From Bradyrhizobium betae (GTDB taxonomy: Bacteria; Pseudomonadota; Alphaproteobacteria; Rhizobiales; Xanthobacteraceae): a stretch of DNA of 64,000 nt. Position numbers and translations under genes: made by a program. Shown piece after piece: positions 54,332 to 63,511 of the stretch (the first letter of the stretch is position 1; each line of letters begins with the position of its first letter). Below the pieces are notes generated by a model. That model was not told where the DNA came from and searched no databases. It saw only the letters and a program-made list of their open reading frames with translations. The DNA lies in assembly GCF_008932115.1 (NCBI RefSeq), contig NZ_CP044543.1:5338501-5402500 (forward strand), read 5' to 3'.

Positions 54332-55252
54332 ATGGGCTTCCGCGATGGTAGTGCATTTGTCCCTGAGACATACTCGGGCGCCGGCGGTGCACTCGGCAGG
54401 CTTTTGACCGCGACGGGACAAGTGGCGAATGGAGCCAATCGGATTGCCGCCGAGTCAGGCGTGTATGATCCTGAAGCCTTTGGCGGCGCTGCGCTTGGCC
54501 TGATGGGCAGAATGCGCGCGCTTCAGCAGCAACAAGCCGCCTATCGGCCGAGCGCGATGAGGGCGACGGGGCCGCTGACCAACCAGATCGTGAGAGCGGA
54601 GAGTAGCGGCAGGGCAACTGCCACGAACGATCATTCAAGCGCCCTGGGAGCCGGGCAATTCTTGCGTGGGACATGGCTCGAAATGCTAGCCAAGTACCGG
54701 CCGGATTTGACCGGAACGCCGGACGAGCTCGCGGCGCTGCGCAAGGATCCAAGGCTCTCGGCAGAAATGGTGGAAGCCTATGCCGGCGAGAATGCGAAGA
54801 GGCTCGTTCGGGCTGGGCACGAGGCCACGCCAGGTAACGTCTACCTGACGCATTTTGCGGGTCCGTCTGGCGCGCTCAAGATACTTGCTGCTGACCCGGC
54901 CTCGTCGGCCAGATCGATTCTCGGGGACGACGCAGTCACGGCCAATCCGTTTCTCGACAGGATGACGATTGGAGACGTGAGGTCATGGGCGGACCGGAAG
55001 ATGAGGGCGCAGCCGTTGGCACCGCGTCCGCCGGGACCTGCCTTTCCCGATCGTGCAGATCCAATCTTCGGCGCGCCAGCCTTTTCGGAAGGGCTCGTTG
55101 CGCAGCCGCAGAGCCCCTCGTCGAGCGGGCCGGCGACGTCCGCTCCCTTGCCGGATGCTCCACATGGCATGGACGATCGCACGCCTGGACTCCTGACCAA
55201 TGAACCTATGAGGCTTTGGCCGGTACAGCCGCCAATTTTCTTTCCGTTCTGA
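54332..55252 (+). CDS. Phage lytic transglycosylase (SLT-like) virion protein
   Basis: A 306-residue protein. Residues about 90-170 form a lytic-transglycosylase-like domain: the catalytic Glu and Ser in VRAESSGRATATN, then SALGAGQFLRGTWLEMLAKY. Pro-rich linkers follow and the C-terminus is LWPVQPPIFFPF. It likely degrades murein during DNA entry. The start at 54332 is chosen because GGAG lies 6 bases upstream. Confidence 0.75.
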   Translation: MGFRDGSAFVPETYSGAGGALGRLLTATGQVANGANRIAAESGVYDPEAFGGAALGLMGRMRALQQQQAAYRPSAMRATGPLTNQIVRAESSGRATATNDHSSALGAGQFLRGTWLEMLAKYRPDLTGTPDELAALRKDPRLSAEMVEAYAGENAKRLVRAGHEATPGNVYLTHFAGPSGALKILAADPASSARSILGDDAVTANPFLDRMTIGDVRSWADRKMRAQPLAPRPPGPAFPDRADPIFGAPAFSEGLVAQPQSPSSSGPATSAPLPDAPHGMDDRTPGLLTNEPMRLWPVQPPIFFPF

Positions 55253-55253
55253 A

Positions 55254-55699
55254 ATGTCGCGTAAGGGCCGTTTCTGGGGGATGGGCGCGCTGGTGACACC
55301 CAGCTCGTTTGCGTCGATCCCGCCCATATACGCGAGATCTGGCCGTTGGTTGGTCGTTTGCTCAAGCGGGCCATCGTCAAGACGGGACTGTCAGCATTTG
55401 CGACGGTTGAACGCGACATTCTCGACGGCGTCTCGCTGCTCTGGGTTGCCTGGAACGGCACGGCGATCGAGGCCGTCGCATCGACCAGCCTCCAGCAGAC
55501 GGAAGCGGGCAAGGTCTGTGTCATCACGGCATGCGCCGGCGTCGGCATGACGCGCTGGCAATCTCTGATACGCGGAATCGAAGAGTACGCCGCGGCGGAG
55601 GGCTGCCGGTGCGTGCGCATCTTTGGACGGAAAGGCTGGGGCCGCGTTCTCGATGGATACAACGAGACCTTTGCGATCATCGACAAGCGCTTGCACTAG
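55254..55699 (+). pseudogene. Phage acetyltransferase-like protein with frameshift near the start
   Basis: The first frame reads MSRKGRFWGMGALVTP and turns to nonsense at about 55300. A one-base shift gives QLVCVDPAHIREIWPLVGRL and then the full body (LLWVAWNGTAIEAVASTSLQ, VCVITACAGVGMTRWQSLIR, CRCVRIFGRKGWGRVLDGYN). The body is the small GNAT-like protein often found beside phage tail genes. A TTG at 55346 could allow a shortened product. Confidence 0.6.
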
Positions 55700-55788
55700 C
55701 GGAGGGACGTGCGTCCGGGAATGCTGCTGACGCCGCCGCCTGCACGGAAGGATTTTCTGCACTCCACGTGCCACCCGGGGTTGCGTTT

Positions 55789-55803
55789 GTTCTTGATTTG
55801 TTC
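55789..55803 (+). promoter_or_regulatory. LexA (SOS) box before a decayed cargo gene
   Basis: GTTC-TTGATTT-GTTC, with TTGCGT (55781) and TAGATG (55804) as candidate -35 and -10. Same geometry as the other four boxes. Confidence 0.7.
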
Positions 55804-55846
55804 TAGATGAGACGGAGCTGTTCGTTCGCAGGCGTCGGGGCCAAAA

Positions 55847-56261
55847 ATGTCGTGGTTCGAGCGCCATCCGAGTGAGGGAGGCATCGCGCGGTTCACGACA
55901 GTTGATGGATCGCGATACCGCTTGGCACATGGAGGCGGCGCCTGGCGCTCCCAATGGTTTGGTGGGCTTGCGCTGCTCGGCTTGTTGATCGGCACGGGAG
56001 GTCGCCCTGCAGCGGCACAAGAGACGGACTTCGCCCCTTACCTCGCGCGGCCGCCGGAGAGCAGATTCATCAGACGGACACTCATGAACCTCTATCGATC
56101 AACCGATGAGTATCCCGCGTCCTGTGGACCTGGAATCCTCGCTATTACGTCACTGTCATCAAGGCCAAGGTTGTCTACCAGCACTACCCCGACAGTCAGG
56201 AAAAGGTCGATGGGATCGCGAAGCGATCGGGCCTGACCTATCGCGTGATCTACGATCCATG
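55847..56261 (+). pseudogene. Truncated relative of the ClpP-like secreted protein
   Basis: MSWFERHPSEGGIARFTTVD opens a frame with a membrane segment (WFGGLALLGLLIGTGG), then FAPYLARPPESRFIRRTLMN, which aligns with DPYFEPPPDNRYLRKVVKS of the protein at 42415. A shift near 56120 is needed to read WTWNPRYYVTVIKAKVVYQH and RVIYDP, the same C-terminus as WTLHPRYFARLFKTTIVYES and RVIFDP. The catalytic middle is missing. Confidence 0.65.
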
Positions 56262-56362
56262 ACTGACAGTTTCACATCGTTGCATCGCGGGCCTCCCCCT
56301 CGCTCATGCTCGCGGGCACGTCTCGGCACAGTACAGACTCAAGTTCAAAAGGAACCTCGTCC

Positions 56363-57217
56363 ATGGGCGGACAATCCACCTCCACAGAAACCAAGCAATC
56401 ACAGACGGCGCCATGGGCTGCTGCGCAGCCGGCGCTGCAAACGATGTTGAGTCAGATCGGCGCCGGGCTCAACAACACCGGCCTGACGTCGGCGGAGGGC
56501 TCGGCGCTCGACACGCTGAAGAACAACGCTGCGGCGGGCAATCCCTATGCGGGGCAGATCGCGAGTTATGCGCAATCGCTGCTGAGCGGCGGCGGCGCCA
56601 CCGCGCAGGCCGCCAATGTGCAGGACAACCTCGCAGCCTATCGCAATTGGATGACGCCCTATGCGAACGGCAGCATGATCGGCAACAATCCGGCCCTCAC
56701 CGCGCAGCTTGCGCAGATTCGGTCGGATGTCGGCAACGATGTCAACTCGCAGTTCGCCGCCGCGGGCCGCGACCTCAGCGGCGCCAACCTGATGGCTTAC
56801 GGAAGAGGCGTCGCGGCGGCTGAGGCGCCGGTGATTGCCGCGCAATACAATCAGGACGTGGCGAACCAGCTTGCCGCGACAAATGCGCTTTATAACGCCG
56901 GCAACACCACGGCCAACACGCTGACCCAGATGCAGCAGAGCGATCTTGCCAATCGCGGCCAGGGCGTCACCGCCGCGCAGTCGGCGCTCGATGCACGGAA
57001 TTACGGAGCCAACGCCACCTTGGCCGAGGAGGTGCAACGCAGGGGCATTCCCGTGCAGGCGTTGAGCCTGCTCGCGCAGATCGGCGTGCCGATCGCCCAG
57101 CTTGGGACGCAGGGCAACAGCACGACGACGGGAACGCAGGAGAAATCCGGGGTGGATCAGTTTGCAACGATTGCAGGCGGAATCAGCGGTCTGATCAACG
57201 CCTTCAAGCCCAAATAG
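56363..57217 (+). CDS. Phage internal/ejection-type protein
   Basis: A 284-residue Ala/Gln/Asn-rich protein starting MGGQSTSTETKQSQTAPWAA. Long helical stretches (NQLAATNALYNAGNTTANTL, then AQSALDARNYGANATLAEEV) and an amphipathic C-terminus (FATIAGGISGLINAFKPK) suggest an internal virion or ejection protein. Function inferred from composition and position after the transglycosylase. Confidence 0.55.
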   Translation: MGGQSTSTETKQSQTAPWAAAQPALQTMLSQIGAGLNNTGLTSAEGSALDTLKNNAAAGNPYAGQIASYAQSLLSGGGATAQAANVQDNLAAYRNWMTPYANGSMIGNNPALTAQLAQIRSDVGNDVNSQFAAAGRDLSGANLMAYGRGVAAAEAPVIAAQYNQDVANQLAATNALYNAGNTTANTLTQMQQSDLANRGQGVTAAQSALDARNYGANATLAEEVQRRGIPVQALSLLAQIGVPIAQLGTQGNSTTTGTQEKSGVDQFATIAGGISGLINAFKPK

Positions 57218-57228
57218 GGAGACTGGAT

Positions 57229-58425
57229 ATGACGGTTCAGACCGACGGGGCGCCGACCGGGGCCGCTTTCGACCTGGCTAATGCAGGTTACACGGAAATG
57301 CCCGATACGGACAGGGAACGCGAAGACCAGTCGATCGGCAGCGATAGCACCTCGCTACGCGATGCCGCCGACCGGCGATCCCGCTCGCAGCCTGAAATCG
57401 TCGTCAGGCAGTATACAAATTCGGAAGGTAAGCCCGCCGCCGCAAACGAGGCTGTAACCCTCGCGCGCGCGGCGCGGGACTATGCAAGCGCAACGGCCGG
57501 TGACAGGCAGATCGCCGAGAGCGAGTCTTCGGAGGCGCTTGCTGCAAGGATCGATGCGCTGCGCGCCGAAGTGGCCGCCAGCGATCCCGATGCGCCGGAG
57601 TTCTACGGGTTTGAGCAGCCCGAAGCCAGCGTCGGGCGTGACGAGGACATCGAAGCCCCGACGAATACGACCACGGATCAAGCGAAGCGATCTACCGAGC
57701 TCGATCCCGATCTTGAGCGGCTCATGATGCATCCGCAGGTCCGCCTCGCGCTCGAGGAAAAGATAGGCGAGGTCGAACGCGCGCGGCGGAGCTATGCCGA
57801 CGGACTTGATGCCGCCATGCAGATTGCGCAAGTGAGCTTTGTCAGTCAGTTTCCCGAATTGGCCGGGCTCCCGCCGGAGCGGCTTCCGGAAGCCCTCGCG
57901 CAAATAGCGCAGCAGGATCCCGCAAAGCTGGCACGTATCCAGGCGATCGTCACGGGTAGCGAGCAGCTGCGCGCCCGGCAGAACGATGAGGCGCAGCGGA
58001 CGGCGGAAGCCTCGCGGCGCGACTTTCAGACCTATGCAAAGGCAGAGGATGCCCGGCTGGAGACGCTGCTCAAGGAAGAGACGAGAGACGTCAGGCAGGC
58101 CGTCGCGCAGGAAATCATGTCGTCGGCCAAGGCCAGCGGTATCGAACCGGACGAATTGCGGCGCCTGTTCGATAGCGAGCCGCTGATGCGCAATGCGACG
58201 TTCCAGCGGATGATGTACGACGCCGGCAAGTATCGCTTGATGATGAAGGCGAGGGACGCCGCCGTCGCAAAATCAGTCCCGCCGGTGATGCGACCGGGTA
58301 TGGCCGCAACTCGATCCGAACGTGAGCAATCGGATATGCGTTCGCTCAATGCTCGGCTTTCGAACTCCGGCGATCTCAAAGACGCGGTGGCGCTTTATCA
58401 AGCACGGAAGACGGGCAGGCGTTGA
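57229..58425 (+). CDS. Long helical phage protein, scaffold- or ejection-like
   Basis: A 398-residue charged, mostly helical protein: QPEIVVRQYTNSEGKPAAAN, ELDPDLERLMMHPQVRLALE, YAKAEDARLETLLKEETRDV. The C-terminus is NARLSNSGDLKDAVALYQAR plus KTGRR. Charge and coil content fit scaffolding or ejected virion proteins. Its last 25 codons are duplicated in decayed form at 58589-58675. Confidence 0.6.
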   Translation: MTVQTDGAPTGAAFDLANAGYTEMPDTDREREDQSIGSDSTSLRDAADRRSRSQPEIVVRQYTNSEGKPAAANEAVTLARAARDYASATAGDRQIAESESSEALAARIDALRAEVAASDPDAPEFYGFEQPEASVGRDEDIEAPTNTTTDQAKRSTELDPDLERLMMHPQVRLALEEKIGEVERARRSYADGLDAAMQIAQVSFVSQFPELAGLPPERLPEALAQIAQQDPAKLARIQAIVTGSEQLRARQNDEAQRTAEASRRDFQTYAKAEDARLETLLKEETRDVRQAVAQEIMSSAKASGIEPDELRRLFDSEPLMRNATFQRMMYDAGKYRLMMKARDAAVAKSVPPVMRPGMAATRSEREQSDMRSLNARLSNSGDLKDAVALYQARKTGRR

Positions 58426-58759
58426 GTTCGGCTCGCACATGGTGCAATCTGTGGCTGAAGGCAGGGCGCATTGAATTTCTCGGGATACCAGTGGTTAGCA
58501 AGCATCGTTCTCGATGTTTCATCAATTCCCGCTTGTGACGGGGGGCTTTATCGTCACCTTCGGGCTCATTTCCTCACGGTCTGCGCACGTTGAGCGCCCG
58601 ACTTTCCAGCCCTGGCAATCTCAAGGACGCGGTCGCGCTTCACCGCGCGAAGACGGCCGGTCGACGGAACGTGGTGTGTAATGTCAGACCTTCGTCGGAA
58701 GGACAGATGTACTTCATTTGGCTATGAATTCGACGTTGTGCATGCAAGATAGGATGTCC
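58426..58759 (+). repeat. Gap holding a decayed copy of the preceding gene's 3' end
   Basis: At 58589-58675 the sequence reads SARLSSPGNLKDAVALHRAK, a diverged copy of NARLSNSGDLKDAVALYQAR at the end of 57229-58425. Nothing else was found in the 334 bases. Confidence 0.65.
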
Positions 58760-59215
58760 ATGCTGAGATCTGTTCTGTCCGCGGTGCTGGTCGTGACAGG
58801 CCTTCTCCCGTCGGTTGCTGCATGTGCGGGTGATTATACCGTTTCCTACGCTTTCGACAGCGCGAGGGGTGACGATGTCGCCGCCGATGCAACCGGGTTG
58901 CCCAACGAAGCGGGGACGACGAGAGAATGCTGGTATGAGAAGTATTGTAGTATAAGCCTGCCCAAGGCAGATCTGACGATAACGTTTACCTTACAGCGTT
59001 CGAGTCGTCATCAGGTGATCGTTTATGCCGATGGTGGTCGCAGCCGCGGTGCCGGTTGTTGCTATTTTGCAGGCGGGGAGCGTCGTGCTGCAATCGAGCT
59101 TACCCAGCCCATGCTTTACCTGCGCATCTATGAAGGGCCCGCTCTCAAGCAAAACGAAGTCGTCCAGAGCATTCATTTGGGGCTTCTCTATCTCCAGTTT
59201 TCGGACTTGAGATAG
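58760..59215 (+). CDS. Secreted cysteine-rich cargo protein
   Basis: A 151-residue protein. Signal peptide MLRSVLSAVLVVTGLLPSVA, then six cysteines in the mature part (ACAGD, RECWYEKYC, GAGCCYF). Disulfides are expected in the periplasm. ATG 58760 follows AGGA; 58754 is an alternative. Unknown function. Confidence 0.6.
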   Translation: MLRSVLSAVLVVTGLLPSVAACAGDYTVSYAFDSARGDDVAADATGLPNEAGTTRECWYEKYCSISLPKADLTITFTLQRSSRHQVIVYADGGRSRGAGCCYFAGGERRAAIELTQPMLYLRIYEGPALKQNEVVQSIHLGLLYLQFSDLR

Positions 59216-59320
59216 TTCCGCGTTCCGGCGCGCTGTCAGCTTTTTGTCCGTTAGCCGAATCCTCTTGCGATCATTCGTTGATCGCAGGACCGGATAGGCA
59301 TGTTTCCAGAGGAACTCATC

Positions 59321-59509
59321 ATGGCCACCATCGAGCGGCAGTACTTGCCTCCTCTCAATCCCGAGATCGAGATCGCGGAGGCTGATCGCACGCGCGTCTA
59401 CGATATCGTTCGCAGGCAACTGGCCGATCTACTGGAGGGCGACCAGTCCTATTATTTGGATGGGGTCCAGAAGGATTGGCGGGCTCGAGCCGATGATCTT
59501 GACGGCTAA
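59321..59509 (+). CDS. Small hypothetical protein
   Basis: A 62-residue acidic helical protein: MATIERQYLPPLNPEIEIAE, then VYDIVRRQLADLLEGDQS. GAGGA site before the ATG. Its stop overlaps the next gene. Confidence 0.5.
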   Translation: MATIERQYLPPLNPEIEIAEADRTRVYDIVRRQLADLLEGDQSYYLDGVQKDWRARADDLDG

Positions 59510-59843
59510 ATTGGATCGTTCGCTCTTGCAAGGACGTGTCAACGATCCAGCCAATATCCTTGGAGACGTGCTCAGACATCTCCGTGGGCATGCCAAACAA
59601 CTCCGGACCCAAATCGAGGGGGCAGGGCCGTCCGATCCAATCGAGCTCCCTCCAGCAATGTCGCCGACTACCCGAGACAGGAACGAACTGTATCTCTATC
59701 CAAATCCGTTTGCCCCGCCAATGGAGACTCTCCCCCAGCCGTGGCAAGAGTGGCCGATCTCGTCGACCGATGGTGGCGCCACGGGAAGTGCGACGACGAG
59801 GCCGGAGTGGCGCGTCGCGCCACCAATATTCTTCCAGTCATAG
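59493..59843 (+). CDS. Hypothetical cargo protein with PPIFF tail
   Basis: A 116-residue protein overlapping the previous gene. The first half is helical (ANILGDVLRHLRGHAKQLRT), the rest Pro/Ser-rich. It ends VAPPIFFQS, like VQPPIFFPF of the transglycosylase at 54332. Unknown function. Confidence 0.5.
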   Translation: MILTAKLDRSLLQGRVNDPANILGDVLRHLRGHAKQLRTQIEGAGPSDPIELPPAMSPTTRDRNELYLYPNPFAPPMETLPQPWQEWPISSTDGGATGSATTRPEWRVAPPIFFQS

Positions 59844-59910
59844 GGACCTCCCTCGATAATGGCCGCATCTATCGGCCATCAAAGTGAATCTACGACAGGG
59901 CAACCTCACC

Positions 59911-60177
59911 ATGAGCGAAGACGAAAGAAATTTCATTGAACGGGCCGCCTCCATCACCGGCAATCTCTATGGCGAACCGATGTCGCCGGAGCGGATCGCG
60001 GAGAACTTCGCGCTCTACGGTTTGAAGAAGCGCGTGGCGGCACTGGAGAGGTTCGATGCCGAATTGGGCGGCGACATCGATTCGAGCCCTCACAGCTTGC
60101 GAAAGCGCGTCCAGTTGGTGGATCTGCGCTGGCGCATGGGCAGCCTCCATGAGGCGCTGCGCAACGCGAAGCGATGA
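59911..60177 (+). CDS. Phage hypothetical protein
   Basis: An 88-residue protein: MSEDERNFIERAASITGNLY, then LKKRVAALERFDAELGGDID. Charged and helical. Its stop overlaps the next start. Last intact gene of the phage region before the IS. Confidence 0.55.
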   Translation: MSEDERNFIERAASITGNLYGEPMSPERIAENFALYGLKKRVAALERFDAELGGDIDSSPHSLRKRVQLVDLRWRMGSLHEALRNAKR

Positions 60178-60272
60178 CCCATCCGTTGCTCACGGCGCTT
60201 GCGCAGGCCCGATTCCGCGATGCGCCGTTGTTTGTCAATCGGCCTGCAAAATTGGCTCTGACTCACTTTTGA
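60174..60272 (+). pseudogene. Phage gene cut off by the IS element
   Basis: The ATG overlaps the previous stop (ATGA). MTHPLLTALAQARFRDAPLF is followed by IS-end codons to a stop inside the left inverted repeat. No continuation is seen to the right of the IS, so the downstream phage sequence was probably lost. Confidence 0.6.
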
Positions 60273-61928
60273 TGCAGTTTGGGGGATGTCTGGCGCTTTG
60301 ATTGGGGGAGAATCAGCGCCATGCAGCAAGCACTCCACCGCTCCAGTCTGGTGCCGCGTGGGTTTGTTGTAGAGAGTGCGTATTACGAGGGTGATAGGGC
60401 CATTGTTGTGGTCCGAGCGTCGGGAAGCGTCGGCCTATGTCCATCGTGCGGAGCGGTATCCCGGCGTGTCCATAGCCGCTATCGAAGACGCGTGACGGAT
60501 CTGCCGCTCTCGGGGCGGACCGTCCAGCTCGTAGTAATTGCCCGACGCTTCCGCTGCGACGCCGTTCTGTGCGGGCGCCAAATCTTCACGGAGCGCTTCG
60601 CCGAAGGGGTACTGGCACCATCGGCGCGACGCACGGCGAGGCTGGAGTCTATCGTTCATCACCTCGGCTTGGCGCTTGGCGGTCGACCGGCAGCAGACTT
60701 CGCAAGGCGGCTGATGCTGCCGGTGAGTAAGGATACTCTCCTGCGCGTGGTCCGACGCCGTCACCGTCCCCCGGCTGACCCTCTTAAGGTTATCGGCATT
60801 GATGATTGGGCCTGGCGGCGCAATCACCGATACGCCAGCATCATCTGCAACCTGGAAAGGCGCCGGATCGTCACCCTGTTGCCAGATCGTGAACCTGCGA
60901 CAGCCCAAGCCTGGCTCGCCGCTCATCCCACGATCGCTATAGTCGCTCGCGATCGCGGCGGAGGATATGGCGAAGCTGCGGCAAGAGCCCTCCCGCATGC
61001 GGTACAGGTCGCTGATCGTTGGCATTTGATGGAGAATGCCAGTCGGGCCTTCCTCGATGCGATCCGCAAATCGATGCGCCAGATCCACAGCGCAATCGGG
61101 GCGACAACCATCAATCCCAAACTGCTCAGCGCGGCCGAGCGCCTGCAGTATGAAGGATATCTTCGCCGCGAAGAGACCAACGCGACGATCTTGGCCCTGT
61201 CCAAAGGCGGAACGCCGATCAAGCAGATCGTGCGCCAGACCGGCCACAGCAGGAAGCTGGTACGGCAGGTGATCCGCGGCGAGCGCACCGATGTCTTCCG
61301 GACCCGGCAAAGTTCGCTGGATCCGCATCTGCCATGGCTCGACGATCAGTGGGCGTCCGGCTGTCGAAATGGTGCTGAACTTTGGCGACGCTTGACGGCA
61401 CGTGGCTTCCGAAGCTCGCTCCGCGTCATCAGCGAGTGGGCGACCCGCAGACGACGGGCCGAAAAGGCCGATGCCCAAAACCTTCAGCGGATCCCGTCGG
61501 CTAGAACAATCGCGCGCCTCATGACAATCGGGCGGGATTTGCTAACGAAAGCCGAGACAGTCACGGTCGCGGCGATCGAGGCTGGTGCACCAAGCCTGGT
61601 TGAGGCCCGCGAGATCATCGCTGAATTCCACCTGATGATCCGGCGCAAGGCCGAGGCGGATCTCACCACATGGATCGAGCGCGCCCGTGCCAGTCTTGTC
61701 GCATCGTTCGCCCGCGGCGTAACGAGTGATGAAGCGGCGGTTCGAGCAGCGATCACCTCGCCTTGGTCCAACGGACAGACCGAGGGGCAGATCACCCGCC
61801 TCAAGCTCGTCAGACGCCAAATGTACGGCCGGGGGAAACTCGATCTGCTTCAAGCCAGATTAATCGGCGCAGAATAAGCGGAGCTGCACCAAAAATGCGT
61901 CAGAGCCAAATTTGCAGGCCGATTGACA
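60233..61928 (+). mobile_element. ISL3-family insertion sequence
   Basis: Terminal inverted repeats of 45 bases (60233-60277 and 61884-61928) differ at about four positions; each begins TGTCAATCGGCCTGCAAA and contains GGCTCTGAC. They enclose one full-length transposase gene. The flanking 8 bases (CCGTTGTT left, GCCGGGCC right) are not a target duplication, so the element probably joined or deleted sequence after insertion. Confidence 0.85.
60321..61877 (+). CDS. ISL3-family transposase
   Basis: A 518-residue transposase. An N-terminal zinc ribbon (CPSCGAVSRRVHSRYRRRVT) is followed by an HTH region, and the DDE catalytic core follows from about residue 155: VIGIDDWAWRRNHRYASIIC, then VARDRGGGY, with the end NGQTEGQITRLKLVRRQMYG supplying the last acidic residue. 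The start at 60321 follows GGGGAG. Full length and unbroken, so the IS may be active. Confidence 0.92.
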   Translation: MQQALHRSSLVPRGFVVESAYYEGDRAIVVVRASGSVGLCPSCGAVSRRVHSRYRRRVTDLPLSGRTVQLVVIARRFRCDAVLCGRQIFTERFAEGVLAPSARRTARLESIVHHLGLALGGRPAADFARRLMLPVSKDTLLRVVRRRHRPPADPLKVIGIDDWAWRRNHRYASIICNLERRRIVTLLPDREPATAQAWLAAHPTIAIVARDRGGGYGEAAARALPHAVQVADRWHLMENASRAFLDAIRKSMRQIHSAIGATTINPKLLSAAERLQYEGYLRREETNATILALSKGGTPIKQIVRQTGHSRKLVRQVIRGERTDVFRTRQSSLDPHLPWLDDQWASGCRNGAELWRRLTARGFRSSLRVISEWATRRRRAEKADAQNLQRIPSARTIARLMTIGRDLLTKAETVTVAAIEAGAPSLVEAREIIAEFHLMIRRKAEADLTTWIERARASLVASFARGVTSDEAAVRAAITSPWSNGQTEGQITRLKLVRRQMYGRGKLDLLQARLIGAE

Positions 61929-62052
61929 GCCGGGCCCTTTTTGCGTTTGAAGCGATGTGGCTGAAGCACTTGCGAAGTCGGCGGCGCCGGGCTTTAAGTT
62001 TGCTCCTGCAGGAAATTCGGCGGCCATAAGCCGATGTAAGGGAGCGCTACCG

Positions 62053-63321
62053 ATGCCCACCAAGCCTCAATTGCCGGAACGTTCGTCGCGCGCGACGGGC
62101 GCACCTACCGCGCTCGATGGTCTGCTGGTCGTCGATTTCACGCGCGTCGTGGCCGGACCGGCCTGCACTCAGACGCTTGCCGATTTTGGCGCGCGCGTCA
62201 TCAAGATCGAGAATCCGGACGGTGGCGACGACACGCGCGCCTATGAGCACGCCGAAATCGGCGGCGAAAGCGCCGCTTATCTGAGCCTCAACCGCAACAA
62301 GCGCGGCATTGCGCTCGACCTGACTGTGCCGGAGGCCCGCGAGATCGCGCTGGATCTGATCCGCAAGGCCGACGTGGTCGTGGAGAATTTCTCCAGCGGG
62401 GTCATGAAGAAATTCGGTCTCGACTATGAGGCTGTCGCGCCGCACAATCCGCGGCTGGTCTATTGCTCGATCTCCGCCTACGGGCGCTCCGGACCGTTTG
62501 CTTCGCGTCCCGGTTTTGATCCGATTACGCAGGCCGAAAGCGGCTTCATGTCGCTCAACGGGTTTGCCGACGGCCCGGCTGTTCGTACCGGCCCCCCCAT
62601 CGTCGACATGGCGACAGGGATGTCTGCCTGTAATGCCATCCTGCTGGCGCTATTGGCGCGGGATCGGCTTGGCCGCGGTCAGCATGTCGAGGTTGCCCTG
62701 TTCGACATCGCCATGGGGATGACCGGCTTCTACGGCATGGCCTATCTGATCAACGGCGAGAACCCTGGCCGGTTTGGCAATTCGCCGAGCGGGTCTCCCG
62801 CCGTCGGCGTCTATGAGGCCTCCGACGGGCCGCTTTACATAGCCTGCGCGAACGACCGGCTTTTTCGTCGGCTTGTGGTCGAGGTGCTGAACCGGCCCCA
62901 TCTGATCAACGATCCGCAGTTTGCAACGCGCAAAGCACGCTCCGAGCACAAGGAGCTCCTGCGGGCAGCCATCGCGGAGGTCTTCGCCAGCGATACCCTC
63001 GAGAACTGGATGGCGAAGATGAAGCTGGCCAATATTCCGGTCGGCTATCTCCGGACGGTTGAGGAGGGCTTCAATGCGCCCGAGGCCCGCGAGCGCCATC
63101 GCTTGAGCCGAATTCCGCATCGTACAGCAGAGTGGGTCCCCAATATCGAGCCGCCGATCAATATGAGCCTGACCGGCGCGATTGATCCCGTTGCCGCCCC
63201 CTTGTTAGGCGAGCATACCGAAGATGTTCTGCGTGATACGCTCGGCTACGACGCGCGTCGGATCTCCGAGTTCACCCAAAAAGGCGCGTTTGGATCGGGC
63301 AAGCCATCGATACCAGCTTAA
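62053..63321 (+). CDS. CaiB/BaiF family CoA-transferase
   Basis: A 422-residue class III CoA-transferase. The nucleotide/CoA region starts LDGLLVVDFTRVVAGPACTQ and reads LADFGARVIKIENP. The likely catalytic Asp lies in PPIVDMATGMSACN. The body shows the YGRSGPFASRPGFDPITQAE family pattern. Reaction: transfer of CoA between carboxylic acids. GGGAG precedes the ATG at 62053. The next gene 190 bases on is a flavoprotein dehydrogenase, so a catabolic cluster is likely. Confidence 0.92.
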   Translation: MPTKPQLPERSSRATGAPTALDGLLVVDFTRVVAGPACTQTLADFGARVIKIENPDGGDDTRAYEHAEIGGESAAYLSLNRNKRGIALDLTVPEAREIALDLIRKADVVVENFSSGVMKKFGLDYEAVAPHNPRLVYCSISAYGRSGPFASRPGFDPITQAESGFMSLNGFADGPAVRTGPPIVDMATGMSACNAILLALLARDRLGRGQHVEVALFDIAMGMTGFYGMAYLINGENPGRFGNSPSGSPAVGVYEASDGPLYIACANDRLFRRLVVEVLNRPHLINDPQFATRKARSEHKELLRAAIAEVFASDTLENWMAKMKLANIPVGYLRTVEEGFNAPEARERHRLSRIPHRTAEWVPNIEPPINMSLTGAIDPVAAPLLGEHTEDVLRDTLGYDARRISEFTQKGAFGSGKPSIPA

Positions 63322-63511
63322 GGCCAAGCAGTCTGGAGTTAGGTGTCGCGAGGCTTGCGGATCGCTGTTTGGAGACGACGGCGTCTACAATCTTGTTTCC
63401 TTGCATGGCGACCGCGCCCTGTTGACGCTGCCCAGCTTGATTTGGCGAAGGTCCCGCCGCATAAATGTGTGAACGCGAGGGACACGGATGGTGCCTGGTC
63501 AGGAGCCGAGC

